Assembly (NCBI GenBank): GCA_003508835.1
Contig: PUFA01000567.1
Span: 1 to 64,000, forward strand
DNA: 64,000 bases
Direction: 5' to 3'
Origin: Eonycteris spelaea
Lineage: Eukaryota > Chordata > Mammalia > Chiroptera > Pteropodidae
The notes beneath the pieces are model-generated. The model searched no databases. It saw nothing but the letters and a program-made list of their open reading frames with translations, and was not told the DNA's origin. Position numbers and translations under genes: made by a program. The number at the start of each line of letters is the position of its first letter. Position 1 is the first letter of the stretch. This document shows positions 32,666 to 44,690 of this stretch, piece by piece.

Positions 32666-34482
32666 GCACTCCTTCACAAAAAAAACAGAATATCTCCATG
32701 GTTCTAGATAACGTGTGGGGCTGTCTCAGGGGGAAGTAAAAAAAGATGTCTTGAACTGGCTGAACCACAAGGAGAACTTCATCCTCATGAATCAAGATGC
32801 CTAGATGTGTGTGATCTCAGTCTTGACAGTTTCAACACCTCAGGTTCCAGTATTTTTTTCTACAGTTGTGCACTTGGTACCTGTTCTGGCTGACTCCCAC
32901 CTGCAGTGGAACTAGTGAAAGCACTCCCAAAGATTCCATACGGACATCAAGGTTTCCAGTGACAAATTTATCATAACCTAAACTTCTTTACTCCAAATTT
33001 GTACCTGCGTCTCACCAGAAAGTTCCTAACGTGACTGAGCTTTATTATATCCCCAACGTTTGTAACTGGTCCCACGACGCATTCTGGAGAACACAGCAGA
33101 AACCAGAGTGGCGAAGCTGCTCCGCATTCCACCCACACTCCACTGCAGTGAGCATGACCCAGGAGCTCTGCTCCGTTTCTCTGCAGGTTCCGTGCTTCTG
33201 TTTTCCCGATGAGCCAACGCAGACACTCCTCTCCTCCGACACACTTGGTCCACTTGCTCGAGGGTCCCGCTCTGATATTGATTTACCCTCTAAGCTATTT
33301 CTGGAAAATAATTATCAGATGGAACTTCCTGCCCCCTCAGCATGAACCTGCTGCACTGTACTTCCATCTAGTTGTGATGGTTGATTCCTCTTGGTGTGCG
33401 TGCATTACTGTTAACCTTCAAAAGCATCTTATTCAAATCATCACCCTTCCTTTTTCATCCTCTTACACTATCTGTTTCCTGCGGCATCTTTCCACTTGCA
33501 TTGAACATGATCTAGTGTCCAGCCAGGTGATTCTGAAAATCTCACTAGGCATGTCCACTTATCCTGGTATATGTTAGGGGAAGCGGCCGGGTGCAGTGTA
33601 GAGGGCAGAGGACCAGATACAGGGAGAAATCGTTCCATTCATGTGAGTATGGACACATCTGGACCATGGCCTTTTGAGGTCAGAAATAAACTTCCCTACA
33701 GGGAGACAGAAGGGGCTGGGCTGCAAGGGGAACTCAGGACCACAGGAGCTCTGAGGAACTGCGAGGAGTGATCGGACTAAGGAGGAGAGAGATCAGCCTG
33801 CAACGCATGCACAGAGACAGGTGCTGGAGAATGAGGGGTGCCCTGTCCATGTCCGCAGCTTCCTCTCTTTTCGAACATCATCTCACCCGAAGACGTGCAC
33901 CTCTGCACCTGTTCTAACCAATCACATGAGGCATGCAACTTTCAAACACAGTACATGTTATCTATTTAGTTTAATGCATACAGATGAAAATGTTCATGTT
34001 CTTTTGAATCTCACATGAAGCATGAATTGAACTGTCATAGAGTTGACACTATGCGGGGTTTTATGAACTCGATAAATGTCCTGAACTTTCTGAGAATCAT
34101 CGTTGTCACTGTCATCATCATCATCGTGATAATCAATCAATATCAACCTGTTTACTGTATCATCATTAAACACATGAACTCTTCCAGATATTACACCCAC
34201 ACACACTGTTCCCACAAATCTGGGCACATAGAACCCCTGTTCTGGGTACTGCAGCATCTCGTGATTCCAGACTTCACACCACCAGCATGTAAAACCTTCC
34301 CTGGAGACTGGGGTGGGCCGTCACAGGAAGGTGGAGGAAAAAGGAACACAACAGGCTGGAGGTGTGAGGTGCAGACTTCTGCTTTACTTCTCTTCATCCA
34401 CGCCCCAAAGACAAACCAGATCCCTAATTACTTAGTGACCTTCTAAAATTGTAATGACATTAAACCAGATTTTATCACTGTA
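32666..34482. other. Unique region without a recognised gene
   Basis: No V segment or RNA gene is seen. A short TCA/ATC trinucleotide run lies at about 34112-34125. Open frames up to ~143 codons have no recognisable domain or conserved copy in the window. Confidence 0.5.
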
Positions 34483-34514
34483 ACACACACACACACACAC
34501 ACGCACACACACAC
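34483..34514 (+). repeat. (AC)n microsatellite
   Basis: Ten AC units, one GC interruption, then five more AC units. A simple dinucleotide repeat. Confidence 0.95.
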
Positions 34515-34689
34515 GGGTGGCAGTGTATGTGTTAATAAATTCATAGAAAATGTATTTTATGATAAAACATACAGGTTCACAAACATATCAGATTCTTTTT
34601 TCCTAAAGCGATTTCTTATACTATTTGTGTTTTTAAATATCTCCTTTTAACTTAATTAAAAATTTTATCTTCATCACTTTTCTGTGCAT

Positions 34690-34990
34690 TATATTCCCTA
34701 CAGTTATCAAACATTTTAATATTAAAAATAGTTTACTGAATGTATTGGGGTGACATTGGTTAAAAAGGTTAAACAGTGTCAGGTGTACAAGTCTACAGTG
34801 CATCGTCAGTGCATCGCACGGTGTGCTCACCACCCCAGGTCTCGTCTCCTTCCACGACCACGTCCTAGACCCTCTTTACCCTTCTCGGCAACTCCTGCAT
34901 GCGTTCCCTCTGCTGGCCACATGCTGCTGTCTGTGTCTATGGGTTTTTTGTTTGTTTGCTACATTTGTGTGTTGCTTGCGTTTTTTACCA
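34690..34990 (-). mobile_element. L1 3'UTR fragment (antisense), bat-like
   Basis: 'attggggtgacattggttaa', 'tcaggtgtacaagtctac', 'gtgctcaccacccc' and 'ctgtctgtgtctatggg' follow the reverse strand of an L1 3' end that I recall as abundant in bat genomes. This is the main taxonomic hint in the window, and it rests on memory rather than on a search. Confidence 0.5.
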
Positions 34991-36225
34991 CCTACATGAG
35001 AGAAGTTATATGATTCTTGTATTTTTCCTTCCAATATCCAAATATTTTATATAATAAATTACATCCCAAACACCAGTTACTAATTTCCCTGAAGCAGCTG
35101 GAATGGAGAAAAAGTCACATTCTGACGACGGTGATGAAATGACGTCCTTAGGCCTGAAATGACATAGGCCTGAAACCTCGCATATGATTTTGGACAGCAG
35201 GCTCCAGGGTACGCCAGAAAGCCAAGGATGCCTCTGTCTTTTCTACCCACCTTTGCAAGTCCACCAGAATAAAACAGGGTTCTCCTTGGCATGGCTGGTG
35301 TTTAAGGAACGAGGGACCCTGGACCTGGAGTGAGGGCCCAGGTGGACCTGCGGGACTCTGCCCAGGTGTGGAGATGTTTCAGACGCCATCCTCTGCCTTT
35401 GCTTGGTAGTCAGGGCCATATTCTCTCTCCTACTCTAGGACCTTAAGGTATGTTCAGGAATCTCCATGAGGGCAAACCAGGGAGGCAGATGCGGGGAAGA
35501 TGCAATCCCTGCAGGGAACTGGCTGGTGCAGCAGTGTGGACACTGGGCAGAGTCTGTGTCCAGGTCACATGCTAGGGCCTGAGTCCTCTGGGACATGTGG
35601 TCAGGCGGGAAGATGACACACAGTTTTGAGCACCTAAGATGGATGGACCCAGCTTGTCCTGGTAACGAGCTGTCCTGAAAAAGACCGGGACTCCCTCACA
35701 CAGCTGAGCTCACTCACCTGCCCAAGGCCTCACCACCCACCATTGCACCTGGCAGGGAAGCGTGAGTTGTGTCAGCTGACACATGTGCTAACCACACTAC
35801 ATCAGGTCTCTCATGTGGCCCCCCTTCCGCAGGTGTGGGGAGTCCAAGGGGCACCCAGCTGCATCCCCTGTGGTCGAAGAGGTAGCACAGTTTTACTCCC
35901 AACCCCTCAGAGCAAGTCTGGTCCGTTGCACCCTGGAACCTGGTTACGGAACCAGCAGTAACAGGGGACAGATGCATGTCCTTCTACAGTCTCTGGAGGG
36001 GGTATGCTTTGACTCAGCTTTCCAAGGAAGTCCACAATCAGGCATGAAGGCCCTGTCCACGTGCTCTGTTTGGGAAGGGAAAAATTGGGGTCCACTACTG
36101 TGAGAAACAGCCACAGTATGCGTGTGAGCGTCTAATGTATTGAACAGCACGGGCAGAGGGTGTATGGTGGGCTGTGAGGCAAAAGCAGAAACTCTCAGAT
36201 GTCGCCTTGGACCAGAGGACCTGAA
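34991..36225. other. Unique region without a recognised gene
   Basis: No V segment, splice-consistent gene or named repeat recognised. It ends where type A spacer homology begins at ~36.23 kb. Confidence 0.5.
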
Positions 36226-37096
36226 AGAGATGAGGACCGCACAGTGTGGAGGGTTCTGTGCCTGGAGTGTGGACTGTGTCAGTGCATCTGGCAGCCCAGG
36301 GGATGGGATCCTGGTGGTTTCACGGAGCCCTTGCTTGGGGTTCCCTTGCAGAGTAAACGGGGTCACTGAGGGCATAGCACCATTTCCAGGGGCGATGCCA
36401 AAAGCATATGGTGCCCCTGAGGGAACATCCTGATCAGGGCCCAGACATTAATACTGCACTAGGGACACTGAGAGGTCATGCTCTGTGAGCCCAGACAGGA
36501 CTCTCTCCTGCAGGACGTGGACTGGGCAGCAGAGGGCGCTCAGGACCCACTGAGCAAGGGCAGCAGCCCAGGAGCACGTGCACAGGGAGTGGAGAAAAGG
36601 CATTTTCTGAGGGCCCGGGGCTTCCTTTTCCATAAATCATCTGAATTAACAGTCAGAGAGTTACTGTTGAAGCAACGACGATGTGCTGTGCTGTCAGGAC
36701 CTTTTGCAGAACTCAGAGGCACTGAGGCCGCACGAGGGGCAGGTGTCGGGCTTCAGATGTCTGAATGGGGAGGAGCTGGCGGCAGGGATTGTTTCACTAA
36801 CTCACTAGGTGTGGCATTTAGGAGAGACACTGACCCTGGAATAAGATATTTGACACCAGAGTCCAGACGGTGCCCGGTGTCACCATGTCACTCAAAGAAG
36901 ATGTGCAGTGAGGAGACGTCCTGTGGGGCCTGTTCCTCAGAGGGTGGAGCTCTGTCTCCACAGAGATCAAGGACCTGTGAAAGGACACGCGTCCTCCACG
37001 AAGGTTGAGACTTGGGCCCTCACATACTCATGGACCATGGTCCGTAGTCACTGAACTCCCTCTAGAGGGGACAAGAATTCAGCTGTGAATACTCGC
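36226..37096 (+). repeat. Diverged 3' end of a type A spacer
   Basis: Homologous in order to 3500-4310, 13120-13950 and 24590-25400, for example 'aaaagcatatggtgcccctgaggga'. It leads directly into the VH1h promoter, so the junction with unique DNA lies just left of it. Confidence 0.75.
36524..36540 (+). promoter_or_regulatory. CTCF-like motif upstream of VH1h
   Basis: GGGCAGCAGAGGGCGCT, forward, ~0.68 kb upstream of the ATG at 37212. Positional counterpart of 3745 and 13386, with a different flank that fits the CTCF core at least as well. Confidence 0.5.
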
Positions 37097-37113
37097 CTCA
37101 TGAATATGCAAAT
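37097..37113 (+). promoter_or_regulatory. IGHV promoter: CTCATGA plus ATGCAAAT
   Basis: Heptamer 37097-37103 and octamer 37106-37113, both consensus, 98 nt upstream of the ATG. Confidence 0.93.
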
Positions 37114-37211
37114 GAGCTGCGGTGCACTAGGTTAAGTAGGGACCGTCTGTGTCCTCACAGCACCCACCATCACGCCTTCCCCCACAGAGGCCCTGACGGC
37201 ACTCCCTCAGC

Positions 37212-37646
37212 ATGGACTGGAGCTGGAGCGTCCTCCTCCTGGTGGCACTGGCGACAGGTAAGGGGATCCCCAGCCCTGGGCTGTTTGGGGCACCAGGGCC
37301 AGTCAGGGCTCTGCACCCACTGCTGTCTCCTCTCCACAGGTGTCCACGCCCAGGTGCAGCTGGTGCAGTCTGGGGCCGAGGTGAGGAAGCCTGGGGCCTC
37401 CGTGAAGGTCTCCTGCAAGGCTTCCGGATACAGCTTCACCAGCTATGCTATGCACTGGGTGCGACAGGCACCAGGTCAAGGGCTTGAGTGGATGGGATTG
37501 ATTATCCCACTTTTCGATAGTGCAAACTATGCGCAGAAGTTCAAGGGCCGAGTCACCATCACCGCAGACCAGTCCACCAGCACAGCCTACATGGAGCTGA
37601 GCGGTCTGAGGCCTGAGGACACGGCCACATATTACTGTGCGAAAGA
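37212..37646 (+). CDS. IGHV: Clan I (VH1-like) IGHV segment, open; IGHV1-69-like CDR2; hybrid 3' end (VH1h)
   Basis: Leader exon 37212-37257 ([15 protein letters not shown]), intron 37258-37339, V exon 37340-37646; the V region starts at 37351 and is 296 nt. All canonical residues are present: [21 protein letters not shown], and the final YYC. CDR1 is [11 protein letters not shown]2 is LIIPLFDSA followed by NYAQKFKG, strikingly similar to the hydrophobic IIPIF loop of human IGHV1-69, and FR3 ([18 protein letters not shown]) is also 1-69-like. No stop or frameshift, with consensus promoter and RSS. The end (GCGAAAGA), the RSS and the flank are VH3-type, as in 4427. It encodes the variable domain of heavy chains after V(D)J joining. 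Probably the healthiest V gene in the window. Confidence 0.96.
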
Positions 37647-37685
37647 CACAGTGAGGGGACTTCAGTGTGAGCCCAGTCACAAACC
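37647..37685 (+). other. 23-RSS of VH1h 37212 (VH3-type)
   Basis: CACAGTG, 23-nt spacer identical to that of 4427, nonamer TCACAAACC at 37677-37685. Confidence 0.95.
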
Positions 37686-37714
37686 TCCCTGAGGGAGACT
37701 GGAGTGAGAGCTCC

Positions 37715-37731
37715 GGCCACCAGGGGGCGCT
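37715..37731 (+). promoter_or_regulatory. RSS-adjacent CTCF motif
   Basis: GGCCACCAGGGGGCGCT, forward, 30 nt after the nonamer. Confidence 0.75.
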
Positions 37732-40700
37732 CAGGGCGCACACAGCTCAGCACACACAGACCAGCCCAGCAGCAGGTGCAGAGGGGCTGGGGAAGCGGCT
37801 TCCTGCTGGGAGCAGCGATTTCCTCTCAGGTCTCTCAGCTGCCTCCCAGGAGAATCACTGCTTCTTCGTTGGCTCTAGTTTTCCATTCTCACACTGAAGA
37901 GACAAAGAAGTACCTGTCTGTAACCTTCACATATCAGTGCCTGGGGACCTTTCCTGCAGCAGCTTTCAGTGTGTCCTTTCTGATTCTTGACAGAGAGCCC
38001 CCTGAGGGCTTGTGTCCCTGAGGCTGGGAACTGTTTCCACACAGAGAGACACACACAGTGCAGGGCCCTGTGTGCCGAGCTCAGGCTCTGCCCCCCACAG
38101 ACACACGCTGTCCCCACGTGGGCCTCCCTTCAGACAGGACACAGGGCCCACAAGGGAGGACCTGTCCCCAGGACCTCTGTCCCACAGGGTCCTGTCCTGC
38201 CTGCAGCACATGAACCTCTCGTTCCTCATTTACTGTGAACGTAGACACACCTCAACATCACCTGCTGTCATCTACGGTCCTAGTTACACTAAATCTGTTT
38301 AGTCCTGTGTCCCTGTGCTGGAGTCCCCCTCACTCTCCCAGCCGTCCCCACGTACCAGGCACCGTAGTGGGATTAAGCAAATATAGCATTCACCTGCCTT
38401 CACTTCATCCCGTAACGTTCACCAAACCTGTCTGTCCATTTGTGGTCCCAGGCCAGTTTATGTGCACTGGTCTACTGGTGGCTATGATGTGTCCACATGT
38501 CATGCACACACATGATGCAAGTCCACACAGCATTAAAGAAGGACAGGACATTCAGTGGACACAGCTGGCTGCTGACCGGCCAGCACTAGCAAGTTAGGAA
38601 CTGAACGACACAGGTCATCCTGACAGACCCACCTGGACACATAACTGTGCTGGACGCTCGTGGGGGCTGTGGTGATTCCCACCTCAGGGATCACAGCTGC
38701 TGTGCTCGTCACTCCTGTTGTCCCCAGACCAGTGCCTTGTTCGATCTGAGATTTGTGACACCAAGTTCTGGGAACACTCAGAGCAGGACTGAGACTGTAC
38801 CCAAAGTGAAGTCTGTTTAGAAGACAAAATTTTAAAATGCAGAAGCACTCGAGCAACAGGTACTGAAGAAGTTGGGTAAAGAATGGAATGATTATAAATT
38901 ATTCTCAGTCCAAGCGTTTAAAATTATGTTTCTCACTTTTCTTTGTTTTATTCACTTTCTCTGACAGTATCAAGTGGATTGAACACTTGAACGTTGACCA
39001 TATCATAAAACTGCGTGCACTGAATCAACCAGCTAGACTAATTTTCGCACTTCTAATAATTGTAAATGCCGCAAAGTGTCTATCATCTGTGCTCATATTC
39101 TTTCCCTTCCTTCAGCAAAACGCTGACCTTGCATATGAGTCTTTCTACCTAAAATCATTGATGGCAGGAAAGGAAACTTGTCTGCATCACGCAGCCTGTG
39201 TGGCTCAGAGCGATCGTTATGACACCAGTCACCTCCACAGTCCTGTAGCAGGACATCTGGTGGGATGAGCCCAGCTTGGTATTACAAAAAAAAAAAAAGA
39301 CACCTTCTTTTTGGACAATTATGCCAAAAATGTGTTCATCATTCAATGCCTTTCAATGGAACAGAAGGCCAAAAACAGGAATTCTGCTTTATTCAGAAGA
39401 GGATGCTGTGTTCTCATTGTCGCTACATTCTTAAAGGTGAACTGGAGACCCCTCCTATGAGTCTGCACTGGGCCCTGGCATGGCACAGTCGGTCTGGTGT
39501 TGACCCTGCAGATCATAGTCGTTGCTGAAAATCCTCCCCACCCCCGGGAATGCTCCCATTAAGAGGGTAGATGCAGGCGGTGTGACCAGAGTGGTGAGGG
39601 TTCAGGTGAGGGACCCTGTATGTTTGGACTTCTCTCTGGTTCCTGGTCAGATAGAGGAAGGAGCACTTTCAGCTTCCCACAGACACGGCCTCCTCTTTAC
39701 TCTGAAGAGCATTTCTCTGCCCAGGCCTCATGCAGTGTCCCAGAACGTCTAGTGCAAGCTGAGAAGGGACTGATCGCTCTATCCTATAGGCCATCGCAGC
39801 TGGCTAGATCTGCTTAGGGAAGCGAGCCTCTCCAGGGCACCCGCCCTGTATCTTGGATAACTCTTGGTTTCTCTCCTTTATCAAATATAAATGAATCGTG
39901 TAAATAGAAGAGGAATTCAACCCCGGACCCGATGGTCTGTAGAAGCCGCGTCCATGACTCAGTGATACAGCCCCCCACACGCACACCAATAGGAAAGGCT
40001 GAGTCTGAGCTGAAACACAGTGGGGAGATGAACCCAGGGTTAGGGAGGAAGGGGTGCTCACACGTGATGTGCTCAGGGTCTGATGAGGGGCTCCTGAGGG
40101 TACGACTGTGTCCCAGGCCTGTCCCCAAGGTTCAGAGTCGAGGATGAAGGACACAAATCTTTCCCATATGAAATGGGGACAGACTATGACAAGGAGCTGC
40201 TGTGGGGAATGCATAATACGCCCTCTGAATTGTGTTTGTGTCTTTTATCACCTTCTCTACCTCACGATGTTTATACAACGTTACAAATATTTCCGGAAGG
40301 GGAGAGACTTCCCCTCATGACTCACCAGTGCTGAGAGTCAGCACAGGTCTTGCCTGGCACACGCCTTTCACGCGCACACTCACGCCCAGGGCCCCCGAGC
40401 GTCTGCCCGCGCCCCGGGGCACGATCCTCTGCCGACCTCACCCCGGGCCCAGCTGCCGGGCCACTGCGGAACCACGTCCAGCTCTGAGCCCAACGAAATT
40501 ATCCACTCGAGTCAGGCACAGCTCCTCACTACCTTCAATCGTTAGCAGGAAGCACCAGCAAAGCACAGGTCCAGAGTCCCCTCTCCCTTCCCTACGTGTC
40601 TCCCGACACCGTCTTGCCTTCCACGTGGCCCCTGGTGGCATCCAAGCTCCTGTCTCTAGGAGCTGTGACTGTGATGACTGTTTTGCCTGAGCCGCTCCTG

Positions 40701-42192
40701 TGTCTTTTTTCTGGCCACAGCAGACCGATACCTCTTAAAAGAAAACAAGCAAGTGGCACCATGAACAGGAAGGTCTGGTACTGACAGGGGGCCTTAGAGA
40801 CGCCCCTAACAGCCTGCCTTCACTGTGGGCTGTGTGGCTGGGCTCCGCCATTGGGAAGGCTCGGTGACAAGTGGACCTTTTGTTCACAGCTCGGTGCTGC
40901 TCTGTGTGGCCTCATCAGGGCCGTCAGCGCTTCCTGCCCTAACTGGGGGACAAAGGTGGCCTCTTTCTCAGGTCGTGGTGTTCTGTGGTCTGACACCTGC
41001 CCCGGGGCCTGTGTTCCCTGAGCTCAGCCTCGGGCTCCTCCCTGAGCAGAGAGGAGAGAGGACAGGCTCAGCCCTGCCCTGGGACAGCTTCAATGACCCC
41101 CAACCATGTTGCAAATGGGGATCACAAGAGACGGTGGGGAGCGAGGAGGGTGGCGGGACATGAGCCCATGTGTCTGAGACCCAACGACCCCTCCGCCGAC
41201 ATGCACAGGGCCCCTGCCCTCCGTCAGAACAAAGGAGGGAGAAGCCCAGGTCCCGAGAGCAGGAGGCGGCTCTCTGGGACCGAGGCAGAAGACTGACGTG
41301 GAGACAAGGTGTCTGCAGCCCGTCTGCCAACTCATTCTGCCATGTTCATTGCTATGGGTGAGTTTCTGACGGTTGGTGACACTGTCATACAGTTACAATG
41401 ATCAAGAGTGTGTGGCACTGGTGGAAGGGATGACACAGGTCAATGCGCCAGAACATGCGTGACCTTGGAGGAGCCAAGTCTGTCTTAGCTAAGACAGGGA
41501 GGGCTCGGATCTTCAAAGGACAGCGTGCCCGTCTCTATCCACGTAAATATTGTTTATCCCTGAACTTCTATTTCAAAAAGTTGACATTAAGCTCCACATT
41601 GCTGAATGTAATCAAAATATATTCTTACAAGAAGTTCGTAGAGACTATGTACAGACAATTTACTACTTAACCAAAAGTAGGACAAAGCACAATGTAAATG
41701 CTCAGCATCAGCTAGGTTTTGTAGGCCTGGTGCGGATTTCATGCAGTTGCATAAACCAGAGTAAAGCCATCTGTGCTTATGGGATGTAGAGGATTTGAAA
41801 GGACTGCCTTTTATTTGGGGCTAGAGATACAACAAAGTGGACATCGAAATATTAGTTGCTGGAATTATGTTCACTGACACTTAGGAACTGTGAATGTATT
41901 GAAATCTGTTGGTGACCTGAATGTGCCTGGACATAATGCAAACCACTTCAAAGATTATGTCAAATATGCACAAATTTTTATTTAATGACGGTGTGCTCAA
42001 CTTGTCCATCATTCACTTTTGTAATGGAAAAGGTTGGATTTTCCATGACGTGTTTTAATGCAACTTAGAGACCAGTTGCTCTGGCATCACAGGCTGAGAT
42101 GCTATCGATTCAAGAGAAGAGAGCCTACTGGTCCCAGAGAAACCAGGGAGCCTGACCCAGTCCTCCCCACTTATGAGGAGCAGGCCGCCCAC
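37732..42192 (+). repeat. Type C spacer between VH1h and VH4 (recent duplicate)
   Basis: Nearly identical to 58423-62896 with an offset of ~20.69 kb; differences are mostly 1-4-nt indels. No gene. The ~150-codon frame at 40232-40690, with a close copy at 60926, is open in both only because the copies are so similar; the older copy near 7.5 kb is broken. A poly-A run lies at ~39286-39297. Confidence 0.88.
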
Positions 42193-42200
42193 ATGCAAAT
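42193..42200 (+). promoter_or_regulatory. IGHV octamer (ATGCAAAT) of VH4-like gene
   Basis: Perfect octamer 115 nt upstream of the ATG. Confidence 0.9.
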
Positions 42201-42307
42201 TCCTCCTCCAGCCCAGGGTAAAACCTGTCTGGGCTGGGGACGCTCACAGCTCTCTCCTCACACAGGGCTCAGGTCTCTGGGGAAGCAGCGCTGTGGTCGA
42301 GGTGAAG

Positions 42308-42742
42308 ATGAGACTGTGGGGTCTTCTCCTGTGCCTGGTGACAGCCCCCAAGGTGAGTGTCTCATATGTCAGACAGGGGTCTGAGGGGGTTGTGACTATA
42401 TGTGACTGACAGGACTGATGCTCCTTGTCCCCAGGTGTCTTGTCGAGGTAGAGCTAAAGCAGTGGGGCTCGCAACAGCTGAAGCCCTCGCAGACCCTCTC
42501 GCTCACCTGCGCTGACTATAAAGTCTCCCTCACAAGCAGCGGTTACTGCTGGCATTGGATCCGCCAGCCACCCGAGAAGGGGCTGGAGTGGATGGGGGAA
42601 TTTGTTACAATGGGGACACATACTACAGCCCGTCCCTGAAGAGTCGCACCTCCATCTCCAGAGACACGTCCAAGAACCAGTTCTCCCTGCAGCTGAACTC
42701 TGTGACCAGTGAGGACACCGCGGTGTATTACTGTGCAAGAGA
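42308..42742 (+). pseudogene. IGHV: Clan II (VH4-34-like) IGHV segment with leader, FR1-junction and CDR2 indels
   Basis: Leader exon 42308-42352, only 45 nt because one C is missing from the six-C run before the donor (compare 63044-63049). Intron 42353-42434, V exon 42435-42742. One base is missing at the leader/FR1 join ('gtcttgtcgaggta'), a lesion shared with 63007. FR1 ([22 protein letters not shown]) resembles human IGHV4-34. CDR1 contains SSGYCWH and FR2 is [16 protein letters not shown] is then missing from the run at 42593-42598, shifting CDR2. FR3 and the final cysteine are intact after re-phasing. Two of the three lesions are homopolymer losses absent from the sister copy. Confidence 0.9.
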
Positions 42743-42781
42743 CACAGTGAGGGGACCTCAGTGTGAGCCCAGACACAAAGC
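42743..42781 (+). other. 23-RSS of VH4-like gene 42308
   Basis: CACAGTG, 23-nt spacer, nonamer ACACAAAGC at 42773-42781 (two mismatches to ACAAAAACC). Identical to the RSS at 63445. Confidence 0.92.
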
Positions 42782-42822
42782 TCCCTGAGAGACTCTGGAG
42801 GGGGAGCTGCAGGGGCCAATCA

Positions 42823-42838
42823 GGCCACCAGGGGCGCT
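42823..42838 (+). promoter_or_regulatory. RSS-adjacent CTCF motif, one G short
   Basis: GGCCACCAGGGGCGCT has four Gs where the other sites have five. The shortening alters core spacing and could weaken binding, or could be a consensus error in a homopolymer. Confidence 0.55.
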
Positions 42839-43939
42839 CAGATCACATAATGTACAGCACACACAGACCAGACCAGGCAGGTGCAGAGGGACATGGGAAG
42901 GGGCTTCCTGTTGGGAGCAACAATTTCCTCTCAAAGTTAGCTGCTCACACGGAAAACCCTGACTATTTTGATGTGCATGTAAACTCTCCTGTTCTCACTG
43001 CAGACTAAAATGAAAACGCACCTTGTCTGTCTGTAGACGACATGTCACTGGTGGCTGGGGACCTTCCTTCGCCAGTTTTCCGTGTCTGTTTTCACGTCTC
43101 AGCAGAGGGACCATCCTGAGGGCTGTCTTCTTCCCTGTGGCTGGAAAAGACCTGCACAAAGAGAGACCGGCACAGTGCAGACCCCTGTGTGCTGAGCTCA
43201 GGCTCTCTGTCCCCACAGGCACACGCTGTCCCCACATAGCCCTCCCTTCAGACAGGACACATGGCCACAGGGGTAGGATCAGCCCCCAGGACGCCACCCA
43301 ATGCCATTTCTGTCCTGCCTACAACACAGTACCCTCCATTTCTCTTACTCCAGTGGATTTTGAAACACTCCCAACACAACCAGGTGTCGTCTACTGTCCT
43401 AACTTCACTAAGTCTGTCCTCCACCCTGAGCTCCATGGGGCTGGAGCACAGCTCAATCTCCCAGCCTCCGCACAGGCCAGTCACAGAAGAGGGATTGTCT
43501 GCATATATGGCATTCACCTGTCCCTAGTCATCTGCTATCATTAATCTAATATGTCTCTTCATTTGTAGACCCCCCAGGCAGGTTATACTCAGGGAGTGTA
43601 AAGGTCACCTGCTTACTCTACGTGTCATGCACACTTATGATTCAAGGTCACAGGCACTACTGAAGGACAGGTCTGTGTCAGATGGGGGCACAGCTGGCTG
43701 CTGACCCTTGGGCACCACAAAGAACTCAGAAACCTAAGACAGAGGCTGTCCGGATGGACGCACCTGTACAGAGCACTGTGTGGACACCTCATCAGTGACT
43801 ATGGTGAGACAGGGTCAGGGGACACGTTGGATGTGCTGGTGACCTCTCATGTCTCTTCTTTTCACTACACTCCTGTCCTATTACGGTCGGACCACCACAC
43901 CATGACACAACTTAGCCTTTCTGGCCTCCTCAAAGTCTG

Positions 43940-44690
43940 ATTTTAAATACTCACATAGAGAATTCAAACTCCAACATGCGAAGTTTCAGGGTCACAATTC
44001 AGTCCATAAAATTACACTTGTAGATTCCGACACAGCTCTCCCCTATGTAAAATCAACTCTAACCCAACGTCCCCAAATGTCTTACTCGTTACAGCACCAC
44101 TCAGAGTCTAATGCGCAAAGTCTCATCAAAACATCATCTCATCGGATATTGGTGGATCTTGACGTATGATTTATCCTGAAGCGAACGTCCTCTCATGGTA
44201 TGAACCTACAAATGCAGACACGTTATGTGCCTCCAACATGTGATGATGGGGCAGTCACAGGGTAGACATTCCCATCCTGAAAGGGATGAAAAGGAAAGAA
44301 AGAGAAATTGTTGGGCCAACGCTGGTCCACAACCCAGCAAGGCAATCCCGCCAGGCTTTGATGTTGGCGATGGTCCGCTCTGGCTGGATGCCCCTGCTCT
44401 GTACCCTCTGGATCGTGGCCACCTCGCAGACCCACTGAGGTGCCGTCTCACCCTCTGGGCCCCATAGGGAAGTCTCCTGCAGCTCCGCAGGGCGGTGGTC
44501 ACACCCGCAGGCTCCGCTAGGTGGCGGTCATGCTTGAGTGTGCTTTGGAGTTAGTGTCACCTGTTAAATCTAAGGTGGTGACTCAAGACTCTGAAAGAAA
44601 GGAGTCCTCCCTGACGGTCCCCGGGCTCCTCCAAGGTTCTTGCTTTTCTTAAACAGAACAGGTGCTCACAGGCAAAGTGGGTTATGATCC
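43940..44690. mobile_element. ERVL-MaLR-like internal fragment
   Basis: Paralogue of 950-1720 with the same phrase order, carrying the CTCF-like site at 44514. Confidence 0.45.
44514..44527 (+). promoter_or_regulatory. CTCF-like motif CCGCTAGGTGGCGG
   Basis: Paralogue of the consensus CTCF site at 1509, with two changes (A-to-G at the third position and in the final CAG). Confidence 0.5.

Noticed and set aside
34112..34125. TCA/ATC trinucleotide run
   Set aside because: Only about five units; too short to call as a separate repeat feature.
40232..40690. Open frame of ~152 codons with a close copy at 60926-61390
   Set aside because: Similarity reflects the recent ~20.7-kb duplication; the older homologous region near 7.4-7.9 kb is broken and there is no known domain or start context.
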